Shown one piece after another: positions 24,331 through 35,361 of a stretch of 64,000 nucleotides of DNA. The notes under the pieces are model-generated. The model worked only from the letters and a program-made list of their open reading frames with translations, did no database searches and was not told the DNA's origin. This DNA comes from Casuarina equisetifolia. Taxonomy: Eukaryota; Streptophyta; Magnoliopsida; Fagales; Casuarinaceae. The DNA is taken from positions 6,148,001 through 6,212,000 of the forward strand of contig CM052356.1 in the NCBI GenBank assembly GCA_028551475.1, given 5' to 3'. The translations under genes were made by a program, and so were the position numbers. Within the stretch, counting starts at the first letter, position 1, and every line of letters begins with the position of its first letter.

Positions 24331-25204
24331 ATAAAATCATATCAAATGATGAAGAGATATGCATTTCTTAATGAAAACTCCATATCAATCACTCAAAACA
24401 ATTTTGTTAAAGCACTGTTATTAGCACCCTAGTCCCGACTAGCTTTTATGCTATTGCCATAGACTATGGAATCTCCATCTTCAACTACGTTTTCTGGCCT
24501 CCAACAAATCAGGTATTGGGTGCACAACAAATAATGCTTCAAAGTCTTATTCCGTTCCTTTTTTTTGACCAAATTGGTGGGAACAAATGGTGGGTAGCAG
24601 CCAACTTGGATGCCATACACCTCTTCCTGACCACCTGTCAGGAAATCTTTGGTGTTGGACATTAGCCAGTAAATGGTAGAAGAAAACGATCAATCCTACT
24701 TGCTTTACGCGGGGCCTGAAGTTTTTCACATTTCTTAACCCATGCATCGACTGATGTTACCAGCACTGAACTGCAATCACCGGTGAACCCACCAAAAGAA
24801 GGAAAATGAACTGACATGCAGCAGATTTCAGAAGCTCAAATTCGCTCATAACAAGTGTGTTACAGTTACAGACTTTAGGAACTTTACTAATCTGGTTTCA
24901 GAAAGTCTGGTATCTTTATGTCTTTTTAAAATCTAGGTGAAAGAAGCCAAAACCACAACAATAGTGCAGCAATCTTCATTAGGCAGCTCCTCAGACTCCT
25001 GTTTTCCGAGGACTGGTTAATGTGATTGCATTTCCTTGTACTTGATCAAAGTTTTGACAAACCTTTCTTACGAAGCAGAGAATTAAGTATACCCAGCTGT
25101 TCTCACCTCTCAAGCCTGTTGTAATCTTCGTTCCCTCTGGATTTACTTATTCTCAGGTTGAGAGTTTCACTTGTTAAATGAACCTGCATGCTTTATATTA
25201 TTGC
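24331..25204. other. Intergenic DNA upstream of the CBL remnant
   Basis: A minus-strand open stretch at 24662-24429 (GGQEEVYGIQVGCYPPFVP) matches no family I know and is probably not a gene. Otherwise nothing clear. Confidence 0.35.
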
Positions 25205-26940
25205 ACTGAACGTGACCAAGGTTGAAAGTTGTATGAGCTGTTCATAAAACTAAACAGTTCAATAGTTAATGAGGGGGCCATGTGCAAAGGAATCTTCACT
25301 CCTCATTCCCAGGCTCCACTTTCTGTGAACAAACATATAGGCTTGTAATAAACAGAAGCAATAAAATTTGGCAGGAAGTTGGCAAACCTGTTCAGAAAAT
25401 ATTTTGCATTCTACTCAATTGTTTTAAGACTGACTACTCAAGTTTAAAGTTTATTTTAAAATCTCATGAGCTGAGTCTTAATCCCAGATTGAGTTGAACG
25501 TAATACTAAATATATATATAAATTTCTGTCATAGGGCAGTATGCTTTCTGATCTTAGTTGGTTTTGCCGTTAAAGGTTAGCTTGTATTATTCCGGAATAG
25601 CAAGAATCAAACTCTCTTTGCAGACAGGGTCAGCTTCAGGGCCGTAGTTTTGACACGAAACACAATGGGATAATGCAATTTTTGAAGTTCATTCAATCTT
25701 TGTGTGCCTTCCACGCAGAAGCACCTCAAGTTGAAAAATTTCATTGCATGTTCTTTTATGTTGTGAGTTCTTTTACGTTGCAGTTTCATTTCAAGTAAAT
25801 AGGCTTTATCGAACGTGAAGATGTAAAGAATAATCTTTTGACCTTAGTTGTTGTTCTAGCCTTCACAGGAATTTCTGACTAAATAACAACAAATCAAACA
25901 CAATCCATGGAATAGTATGCTGTTCATTATTCAAAAGCATTTCCTAAAGTAAAATTTGTATGGTTGCATTCACTCAAACATGATCTAGGGAATGTCATCT
26001 TAGTCTTGTTGTCTAATTAATGAGTACCATGCGTTTTGATCAAAGGTCAAGGAAACGCTTTTGGCATTTCTGAAGGAGTCCTGCAAGATCCTTTCTGATG
26101 ATATCATGAATATCAGTATTGGTAAGGGATGGCTTAAATGGTCCCTCATGTAAAAGTTTATGAAATTCTGTTTTCATTAAGCATAACTTTCACTTCGTAA
26201 TTTTCGGACATTTCATGAAGCAGATATAAAGCTAGATGGAGTACGACAATTCCAACCTGGAGTAATTCCTTTTCACTTGGTTCTCTGCTGCCATTCCTCT
26301 GATTTACTTACTGTGTATTCATCCAAGACACTGAACTGTGGTCTCTAGTATGGAACATGTAGGAAAGTCTATTTCCTTCTTAAACTAGCTTATAAGAAGG
26401 GGGCGTATTTATTATTTTAAAAGGGTTCCTAAGTCTGATTTAGACAATGTAAAACAACCCACATCGGTCTTAACACACCCTTTTGCAATAATGTGGGCTG
26501 TTGCTAGTTTTGTCGTACAACCACTTCATGTTGTAGGCTTCCCTTTTAACCCTGGCTGTAATTTCATGATAGAAAGCTTATTTCTTCCTTAATATCAACT
26601 TGTAAGGAGAGGTTATGTTTTTCATTTTAAAGAGCATGCCCTAATAGGAATTTGGCAATGTAGGATATCCCACACCATTTTTAACAAAACAAAATCATAC
26701 TGTAGATGGTTGCACACTGCTTGGTAATAATTAAAGGCCCTTCCTTCATCCAAGGTTAAAGTTTTGACAATACAGAAGAACTTGACATTGACATCTTTGT
26801 TTCAATAGTCCACGATCACTAGGGTTCACCCAACAGTTTTAGACGTCACTAACTAAATGATTCTGTTAATTGCAGGGACATCACAACTGCATCTCCTAAT
26901 TTCAATGCGAGATCAGACTTTGAAGATGATATAAACAGTC
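25205..26940 (+). pseudogene. Decayed third CBL copy
   Basis: Remnants of most exons of the neighbouring CBL genes appear in order. Exon 2-like sequence at about 25209-25291 still carries the equivalent of YELFIKLNSSIVNEG with frame damage. Exon 3-like sequence is at about 25598-25627 (CTCTTTGCAGACAGG). Exon 4-like sequence is at 25645-25740, readable as FDTKHNGIMQFLKFIQSLCAFHAEAP. Exon 5 leaves GFIEREDV at about 25800-25825. Exon 6 leaves VKETLLAFLKESCKILSDDI at 26046-26105. Exon 7 leaves a short EADIKLDG piece near 26218. Exon 8 leaves DITTASPNFNARSDFEDD at 26878-26931. Several EF-hand residues, reading frames and splice sites are lost, and the first coding exon was not found. It lies in the same orientation 3.2 kb after copy 2, so it is the end member of the tandem array. 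A functional product is very unlikely. Confidence 0.75.
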
Positions 26941-27170
26941 TTTGAAAACGAAAACATCGGATTAACGAAAGAAAGAAAATTCCCTGTACATGAAATACAA
27001 ATTGCCTACTTGTACACGTCTTACAATCTCTGTAAGGTATCCTGATGAGTTCTACACAATATTCAGGTCAGTAATAGGTTCAGACGATTATGTAAACCAA
27101 GAGAAATTTCAAGACAAAATGCTTATCAGAACGGGGGTCAGTTTGCCGTTCTTGAAGCTTCTATTTCAGA

Positions 27171-29856
27171 TCATTTTTCCTTAACGACAACCATGTCCTT
27201 CAAGTTCATAGGATAGCACATTTGTGCGTGCAGCCCGTTCCACACATTGTCTGCCAGTATCTTATTCACCACAGCCGTTGGATGAAACTGATCCCACCAG
27301 ATATGGTTGGAAGCATTACTGCAAGCCATTTCCTCTGACATGCACATCATCCAACCCTTGTACTGACCCAGCCCACAGCAAGCATCGGTGGTAACATTGA
27401 AACCTGTTAAAGAGCACAACGCAGAGAATGAGAGGGATATAAGAGAAAAGCTTTAGGTAAATGGAAGTAAAATATTCTGAAGACTTCTCACCATAACGTT
27501 GATGGTTTTTTATTATATCCATGGAGCCTTCAAACATATCGCAGAAGATGATCTTGAAATCCGGTAGTTCCTCACCAAGCTCCTCGACACTGGATCTCAT
27601 GAGAAAGTCGAACTCCCTAACCATGTTGTTTACGTCCTCAATGCACTCCCCATTCTCACTCCTGTACTGCGACAAGTAGTGAGGAGCACAACCAATAGGT
27701 GGCAGCCCCATGACCACCATTTTCCTAACATTAAGGTTGTAAAGGTTCTGTACCATCAAGCTTAAACTGTCAAGAAATTTTCGAAAACAACAACTAAGAG
27801 AAAGGTAAAACCGAAGTTATCAGATAGATCAAATTTTGGAAGCCGTTTCAGGAGAAATGATATGAAAATTCGTTGATCCTTTAATCAACTCAACAGGAAC
27901 TCTGCATTATAATGGCTAAGAATGTAAGTTGGTAAAAAGAAAATTGATGCATGTCTTGGAAGGGATGTGGGCAGAGAAGGACATTTCCTTCATGATAGAG
28001 CTGTTGGGTATTCAGAGCTTCTATCAATTGGGCAAATAGTATTACATTTCAGTAACATACACAGAAGAATCTTTAACACAAAAATGGCTAGGTAGTATTC
28101 CATAGTTACCTTGATTTCTAGCTTTACTGTCGATGCTAACAACTGGCTAAAATTCCACGGCAGGAACAGATTTTGCACATTAGACACATTACGCAGGTAG
28201 TAATGTATGTAGTCATTGATCCCAATTGAGAGGTAGAAAACCGAATCTCTGATGAGATCAGTTGCACGATGCTCACCCATGCTCATTATAAGTTGCTGAT
28301 AGGTATCAGCCAACTGCTGAATTTGCTGTGTGAGCGAGATGTGTTGACCCTGAAGTATTATGCAGTAATCAATGAGTTAGGGATTATTGTATCCAAATTC
28401 GGCTCTGCAGATCATATGCAAAATTGTCATGGATCGAAACCTCCTGAAAATACATGTGAGTTCCACATTGCTTATAACTTGATCTTGTGTCTACTAATAT
28501 ATGAGGGTGTCCATTCTCTTAATGATTTAAATGACAATAAGCCTGCATTGTGTCATAATTAAATCCGGATTCAAGTGTAGCGTTCTTTCGTTCATGAAAC
28601 CAGATTCTCATTTAAGTCCCACAAAAGCGGGGTGAGAGGCCATATTGCAAATGAATGGGAGTACTATATCATTTGTATTTTGACTTAATGTCTTCCTTAT
28701 ATGTTAAAATATCTCTATCTTGTAATAACTAGTTTTAAGGCAAACTAAACCTTCTAATAAAACCTCAGTACCAAGGGACATGTAATATTTCTTTTGATCC
28801 CTCAGCTTACCAGCTTAATGCATCTATCCTAATTCTGGATTATCTACAATAATAGTAGAAAGCATACCAATTCCGAACCACTTGTGAAGATAATCCCAGC
28901 ACCAGCAGATGCATAATTCACTCCATGAATCATATCTTTCACAGCTCCTTTCTGCCCAAGATAACTTGGTACAAAGGGAAGTCCAAGACGCAAAGCTGAT
29001 TGAAGTATCCAAAACAGAAAACACGAAATAAAATAAAAAAAATCTTATTTTTATTCGAATCTCATCAATAAATCCATACCCAGATTTAACTTAAACCAAA
29101 AGCTTCTGTTGAAGATAAGAGAAAAAGAAAGATGCATAACTAAGAATTCTTTCAATTCTAGACTTCCAGCAAGAAACATGTATGCTCCGTTTGGCCGATG
29201 AGAAATGTGGTGAAACAAACTGAAGGCATTGAATCTTAAGCCTTGTAGGTCTCAAGAAAACTGAATTCACAATACTTGACAGGACTAAAGCTAGCACACC
29301 CACAAGGCCAAATTCCATTTCTTTTCTTTTCGACGCTTTTCTCAGTAACCAAACGGAGGGATAGTGACAAGGAGAAATGAACAACCAAGAACACAGAAGC
29401 AGCTCACAAGACTCATAATTTCCTTATCCATATTATCATTAAACTAACAAAAGGGTTCTCGACAAAACTAAATGGAAAATCCAAAAACTTAAACCAACCG
29501 AGATAATCAACCGGGATTCTCCCATTACTGAACCGCCCAGTCGGCAGGTGGGTGTCGAAGTCCCGTCCATAAGGAAGACGGTCGGCCCGTGCAAGAGTGG
29601 TGAGGAAGTTGTTGGTGCCGCAGTCGACGGAGGAGTCTCCGATGACAAAGAAAGCAGGGACCAGAGGAGACTTTGAAATTCTATGGGTGGAAGAGACGGA
29701 AGTTGATGAAGTGGGTGTACTTGTGAGGCTGATGGAGTCGACAGTGCTGCTCGGCTTGATGTGGAACAAGTCTTGAGTGTACTGGAGAGCTCCTGGCTGT
29801 GGGAAAATAGATGATAGGAGGATTGAGATAAGAGAAACAAGAAGATTGAGCGCCAT
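27171..29856 (-). CDS. GDSL-type esterase/lipase, At5g08460-like
   Basis: Secreted SGNH-hydrolase family enzyme; the natural ester substrate is unknown. Five coding exons: 29856-29499, 28995-28868, 28349-28110, 27747-27492, 27403-27171 (1215 nt, 404 residues), phases consistent. Residues 1-24 ([18 protein letters not shown]...) form a signal peptide. A Ser/Thr-rich stretch leads to block [12 protein letters not shown] (catalytic Ser75). Block II is NYASAGAG, block III is GINDY, and block V is DQFHP (Asp365 and His368). Length and motifs fit a complete enzyme. The acceptor of exon 4 was chosen at 27747 because it joins EIK to [10 protein letters not shown] as in the family; another AG lies about 20 bases upstream. 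Intron 2 (28867-28350) contains a decayed dispersed repeat. The gene lies on the strand opposite to the CBL array and tail to tail with its remnant. From memory, Arabidopsis has a related SGNH gene, At4g10950, in the matching position. Confidence 0.88.
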
Positions 29857-30150
29857 GGTTTCTTTCACACAAACAAGCAGAGAAACAGAGAAAGCGGGAA
29901 TGGAGGTTTGGCGGGTAAGATAACGGCTTGAAGTTATAGATTTTAAACTTCTTTTATTGAAATTGAAGTCACGTTAATGCGTAATACTCCCAAGCGAGTG
30001 TTTTAGTGATTCTCTTTACATAATGTCTACTTGTACTTATTGTGAATTTCAAATTTAGGTTTATTGCTCATATTTTTTAAAAGTATGTTATCTTGATGAT
30101 TAGAAAATGCCTAAAGTTAAGTATAATTTGAGGATAAAAGTGAATCATAT
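29857..30150. other. 5' flank of the GDSL esterase gene
   Basis: AT-rich upstream region of the minus-strand GDSL gene. No clear TATA box assigned. Confidence 0.35.
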
Positions 30151-30154
30151 GTTG

Positions 30155-31420
30155 AAGATGAAAATCTTATATTTGAAAGATAATCATTGAATATTATTTA
30201 AATATAAAAAATATTATCTCAATTCTTTAGCTAATTTTTAAGTTTAAATTTAGACCTATTTTTAACATCATATAACTTGTTTAAGCAATTATGTACATCT
30301 CTAATCAAAGTCAAGCTTTGTTGATGAATTTGTGTACCATAATGTTGACCCAAATATGTTATATTATGTGGAATATTTGCCATAAAATTTTGTTTTATAT
30401 GTATGCCAAAATAGAGCTTGGATCCCAAAAGTGTTATGCCCAAATGCAGGAAACCGGGCTTCATATATCTAAAAGGGTTCGGCTATGTTTTTGCTAATTC
30501 TTATGCAACGGTGTATGGGAAAATTGTCATTTTTGTCCTACTAATATAAATTGAAACACTGCCATTTTTGTGCTTGACATACAAAATGAGATGATGTCAT
30601 TTTGGTCATATGATTTAGACACTGACCGTAAAAAGTGATAGGTGACACAAATGATTCCCTTAGCATTAAAAAAAAAAAAGGAAAATACATGTAAAAAAGT
30701 TATATCATTAAACTAAAAGTATAAAACATAGAAAATACATTAAGTTACATGAAGTGGTAACAATAATAGAGGTCAAAGATGAAAATCTCATTATGGAAAT
30801 ATACAATCATTTATAAAATTTAATTATAAAAATATTGTTCTAACTTTTTAGCTAATTTATGAGTTGAACATTTAACCCATTTATAAGGTCATATATATCA
30901 TGTACCATGTATGCTTTTAATCAAAGTCAAGCTTTTTGTTGATGAATTTGTGTTCCTAGCCCAAACATGGTATATTATGTGGAATATTTGTTATAAAATT
31001 TAGTGTTATATGTATGCCAAAATAGTGCTTGAGCCTAGAGATTTATTAATGTATTTTTGTGGAAAAAGAGTTACGCCTCTAAAAGTAGAAAAATGGGCTT
31101 GATATATTATTTAAATAAGCACATATATTCTTTTTTATTTTTTATTTTATATCTAATTCTTATACTAAGATGTATGAGAAAATTGTGTCATTTTATCTTA
31201 AAAATATAAATTGAAACATTGTTATTTTTGTACTTAATATTCAAAAATTAAATGATGTTATTTTGATTATAAGATTTAAATACTTACTATAAAAAGTGAT
31301 AGATGTCAGGATAATTTTTTGTATAAAAAAATAACTATAGAGAAGTCATATAATTAAAGGAAAAGTATAAAAGAGAAAAGGTACATAAATTACATGAAGT
31401 GACAACAATAATAGAGATTA
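30155..31420. repeat. Tandem duplication of a ~640-bp AT-rich unit
   Basis: Two degenerate copies lie head to tail: about 30155-30780 and 30781-31420. Shared landmarks are GATGAAAATCT (30159, 30780), AATCAAAGTCAAGCTTT (30304, 30918), TATGTATGCCAAAATAG (30398, 31010), and ACATGAAGTG followed by ACAATAATAGAG (30749, 31395). Neither copy codes for a protein. Divergence is considerable, so the duplication is old. Confidence 0.75.
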
Positions 31421-32800
31421 GAAGATTCTAGAAGACTTTGAAAAAGCTTAAAGAGGAATTTTTGTCTTTTATGTGTAAAGTTTTTGCTTTCTGGCACTAA
31501 GATAGAATAATAAATTATTTTCTATAAATAGAAAAGTTAGTCTTAAGGAACAAATCATCAAACCTTAAATAGTCTTTTAGAAATTCCAAAAACTCCTTTT
31601 TATGCTATAAAATTTTTGAATGTTTATAAGTCCTGTAGATATAGTGTTTAATTGGTACGTTAATTATTAAAAAAAATCAATGAGTGACTTAAAATAAAAA
31701 TAAAAATCATATTTCATCATTTTTAAGGGTATCAAATCCACATATTTATAAAATCCTACTCCATTCATTAGGAGCGCAAAGGAAAAATGGAGTGATTCAA
31801 TCCACCAGTATATTCTGTTTGGCAAATAACGGAGAATTTAAACGTTGGCTTCCCACCGTCCAGCGCTTTAATTTGAAACAAGCGCAAACTACGATGGGAC
31901 AGGGCCAAAAGTCTGATACCATTGACAATCACAGTCCGACACCTGTGGATTACTTGCCGACCATAACGGTAAGTCCAACCAACGGCCACCAAAGGAGCGC
32001 CATCTACTGACACGACGAATCTAAGGTTCACCAAGTTTCAAAGAAGTAACCTCGTCAGCTGAAGCCTTTCTTGAATGCCACGTGTACCTTGACTTGGTGA
32101 TTTTTTTTAAAAAAGTAAATATTATCCGAAAAGACGCTTCAACAAATAAATTTACTCAATCTAAACATAACTATTTTTACCCTTCAAGATAGGAGATAAA
32201 AGACATTTTCTTATAGCTCTGATATATGGAAATGACATATATTTATGTACATGTTAAACATACATTTAAAATATATTAAAAAGCTTTCGTTCATTTTAAA
32301 TCTCCTTTCTCGCTGTCACGCACTTGGACTACATGTTGTCTATAGTTAGACAATAACTTATTACATATTGAAGTTTACGTGACTCGTTAGAAAGATTATA
32401 TTTTTTTTAAAGTATGCTTGGAATGCAAGGTTAATCCGGTGGAGAATAAAGACAAATCTTAGACGCGTTGAGTTCGGACGTGTCAAGACTATAAAAGATG
32501 GTGCTTATTATTATTAGTAGTACGAGAATGGAGAAATGGGGTGGAAGGTCCCATGGCCACATGAGGAACCATGATAGTGGAAATAAAGCACTTTATCGTT
32601 TTGATGGACCATATTCTGCAAACAGATCAACGTTCACCTGCAGCATGATGTAACCACTAAAGGTAAACTCATAATGGTGCTTTGGTCCACCCGCCAAGCT
32701 GCATGATGCATAATAATGCAAATGCAGTGCGCTTAGTTACGGGCACCGAACACATCTTTTGATCTCTTCTTGTTTATCTCGAATCCAATCCCAATGCTTT
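31421..32800. other. Intergenic DNA without a recognised feature
   Basis: AT-rich with a somewhat GC-richer island at 31840-32090 that has open stretches on both strands. None matches a family I recognise. Nothing else is seen. Confidence 0.35.
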
Positions 32801-32802
32801 TG

Positions 32803-33270
32803 GAAGTTTAAACGCACGGTCGGTGCATGCACAGATGCTATTCTTTTGAGGAGCCTTTTCTCTCAAACAGTTTGTCCGCGGACTGGAAAAGGACAATAGA
32901 GAAAATCAGGCAGATGGGTTTCATAATTAGTTGGAATTCCTGTAAAAAGAGACGTTCTTTAAGGATTTCCATTCTGATTAACCTTGAAAATCAGTCATTA
33001 GGAAGTTTAAACCCACGGTCGGTACATGCACAGAAGCTATTCTTTTGAGAAACCTTTTGTCAAACAGTTTGTCTGCAGATAAAAAAAGCAGGAAAATAGA
33101 GAAAATTTAGGGTGTGGAGACATAAAAGAGAAGTTCTTCAACGATTTCCAATCTTCACCATAGATCTAATCAGGCTTAGAAACATCATTAGGCAAATGGG
33201 TCACATAATTACTTGTGCATCCTGCAAGAAGAGAAGTTCTTTAAGGATTTACATTCTCCTAGACCCCAAA
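32803..33270. repeat. Local ~200-bp tandem repeat, two copies plus a partial third
   Basis: GGAAGTTTAAACGCACGGTC at 32802 recurs as GGAAGTTTAAACCCACGGTC at 33000, each followed by GCACAGA(T/A)GCTATTCTTTTGAG and a CAAACAGTTTGTC piece. A third partial match (GGCAAATGGGTCACATAATTA...AGTTCTTTAAGGATTT) lies at 33192-33252. No protein is encoded. Confidence 0.75.
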
Positions 33271-34680
33271 AAGCGCTGAGTGCTCTTACAGATTTGCATT
33301 GTGGATTCGGGACCCTTTTCTTGAGCAGCGGCGGTGAGCTTGGCCCTGGAATACAAAAGTTCTACAAATCATAAACAGAGAAAGGGGGCATGAACCTTAA
33401 GTATGCTTGCTTAGCTTACTTTACATTGTACCTCAACTTTGTCAGCCATATAGTACAGACAAATTGCTTTACATTTAATCCCTTGAGAGAGTTGTCTGAC
33501 AGCAGTACATGTGTATAGCACTTGCTAAAAAATTAAACCCTTTAGAATTTTATATTGAGAATGAACGCGTGATTAGGTTAAGTACAGTGATTAATGGTTT
33601 TTTAGCTCATACCAGAACAAAATCCAATTATGAAACTCGAGTTTATTACCAACTTTCGGTTTCTTTTCATGATCATTGTCAAAAATATTGTAAAACAAGT
33701 CTTGCCTGGTCTAAACTTTATTAGCTAGCATTATCTATAAAAAAGAAAGACTCTTTTATTTCCTAATCAATTTTTAAATATGATTTAACTTTTTAATAAA
33801 GTGTTGAAACCTCGATTCAATTCCAAAACAAAAAAAAAAAAAAAAGAGGAGCTCAGAGTGATTTAGGGGATTCTAAACTAAATATTCAAGTTAATTTTCA
33901 CCTAAGCTTAGTTATTTTTTTTTTTCTATATATATATTTTATTTTTATGGTGGTTGTGTTGGTTGAGTCAGCTGAGGAGCCTCGACAAAGTTTATTTAAA
34001 TCTAACGGCTCCCCGAATGAACCCCATGTCACGTGGGGCATGTCGGACAAGCAAACGCAACGGAAATATCAGTGTTGAATTACCAGATCACCCTTTCTTC
34101 CTACCCAAGATTTCATCTCTGTCAACCAATTGAGGGACAAGTCCTTTCCATTGAAATGACCAAGCAAACCGAAAAATCAAGAAAGTTAGGTCTGGTTTTA
34201 CAAGTCCTTTCCTCATTTTAATTTTAATTTATTTTCTCATAAAATGAACTTTTTATTTTTAAAAAAAAGAATAGCTCATGAGATTGGAGAAAAAAGCTTG
34301 CTTTATGAAAAAAAAATTAATTTTTTCATTAAAAAAATTAGGAGATTTAAATCCTAACCTTTATTAGGATTTTTGGGTAAAATTTATATTTAGTTATATA
34401 GTTCTATAATTAAGTGAAATATTTTTCTCAAGTGAATATAATAGAATTGAAATATTTTATAATATTAAGATTTCAATTGCATTGGAACACGTAAAAAAAT
34501 GCAAGAGTTCTTTAAAATATAATAATAAAAAAGCATATTTTGGGGATAAAATTCAAAGGGTCCTTCGAAGAAGCTTCTTGCATTGAAGAAGTTTCTCTCC
34601 TTTTCATTGCAAACAAACGGTCGTTATATTACAGCTAACGCCGTCGTATTCTGCCGAACAGGTCGTGGTCGTTGGGTCAA
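33271..34680. other. Intergenic DNA and distal promoter of the PI4K gamma gene
   Basis: Mostly AT-rich, with long A or T runs (33827-33845, 33916-33926). No gene supported. Confidence 0.35.
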
Positions 34681-34686
34681 ATGCTC

Positions 34687-34693
34687 TATAAAA
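34687..34693 (+). promoter_or_regulatory. Candidate TATA box and 5' UTR exon of the PI4K gamma gene
   Basis: TATAAAA in GCTCTATAAAACCG. A transcription start about 30 bases downstream would give a 5' UTR exon ending at 34900 before GTAAGAATCC, then a 5' UTR intron before the coding exon. An ATG at 34704 opens a 36-codon frame, but it may lie upstream of the transcript start. Confidence 0.5.
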
Positions 34694-35361
34694 CCGACGC
34701 TACAATGGCGTTCGATTTCTCCTCTCCTCTCTCAACGGCGACATTTTCCTCGGACCAGAAAACAGCGGCGAAAACCCTGGAACCCGAAACCGATGACAAC
34801 CCAATCTCGGAAAGTTGAAAAAATTTGTCTCGATTCATCGCTGAGGAATTCCATTTAAGTTTGTTGTTCGCTTCCATTTTTCTTCGGTTCTTTGCCTCCG
34901 GTAAGAATCCACTTTTTCTCCCTTGCACTTCCTTCCTGAGCTTTTCGTTTCTTGGATTTTTAGACCCCTAAAAGCCATCGGTAATGGCCGTCATGTCCCA
35001 GCCTTTGAGACCCTGATTAGGGAAGCACGAAAAGCTTTCGCATTTGAAGCCAGGAGGTTAAATAATTTGGCTTTCTCATTCAGTTCTGGCTTCTGGGTTC
35101 TGCGTTCGGGAATTTTTTCGGGGTTTTTCTTGAATTTCTGGGATTTCGGATTTTTTTCCACTTTCTTTGTAGTTTTCGTTTTTGGGGTTTGTTTTAGAAA
35201 GCTGGGTTCTTTGATCAAATTTGATTGAAGAGCCTTGTTATGTTTGTATATATTTGTGTGTCGGTGTAGATGTCAAACCCCGTTTGTAAAATTTGTAAAG
35301 AAATTTGAAAGTCTGAGGCCCTCAACAAGAAACTAGTCTTTGAGTTTCTAGTTGTGGAAAA

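Noticed and set aside
24429-24747. Overlapping minus-strand frames with GGQEEVYGIQVGCYPPFVP
   Set aside because: No recognised family, no splice partner and no sign of conservation. Left as unexplained intergenic sequence.
31768-32034. 88-codon minus-strand frame
   Set aside because: Both strands are open in this GC-richer island. No motif, exon neighbours or family similarity support a gene.
34704-34814. 36-codon frame upstream of the PI4K gamma gene as a real gene or regulatory uORF
   Set aside because: Its ATG lies only about 11 bases after the putative TATA box, so it is probably not in the mRNA. It shows no family similarity.
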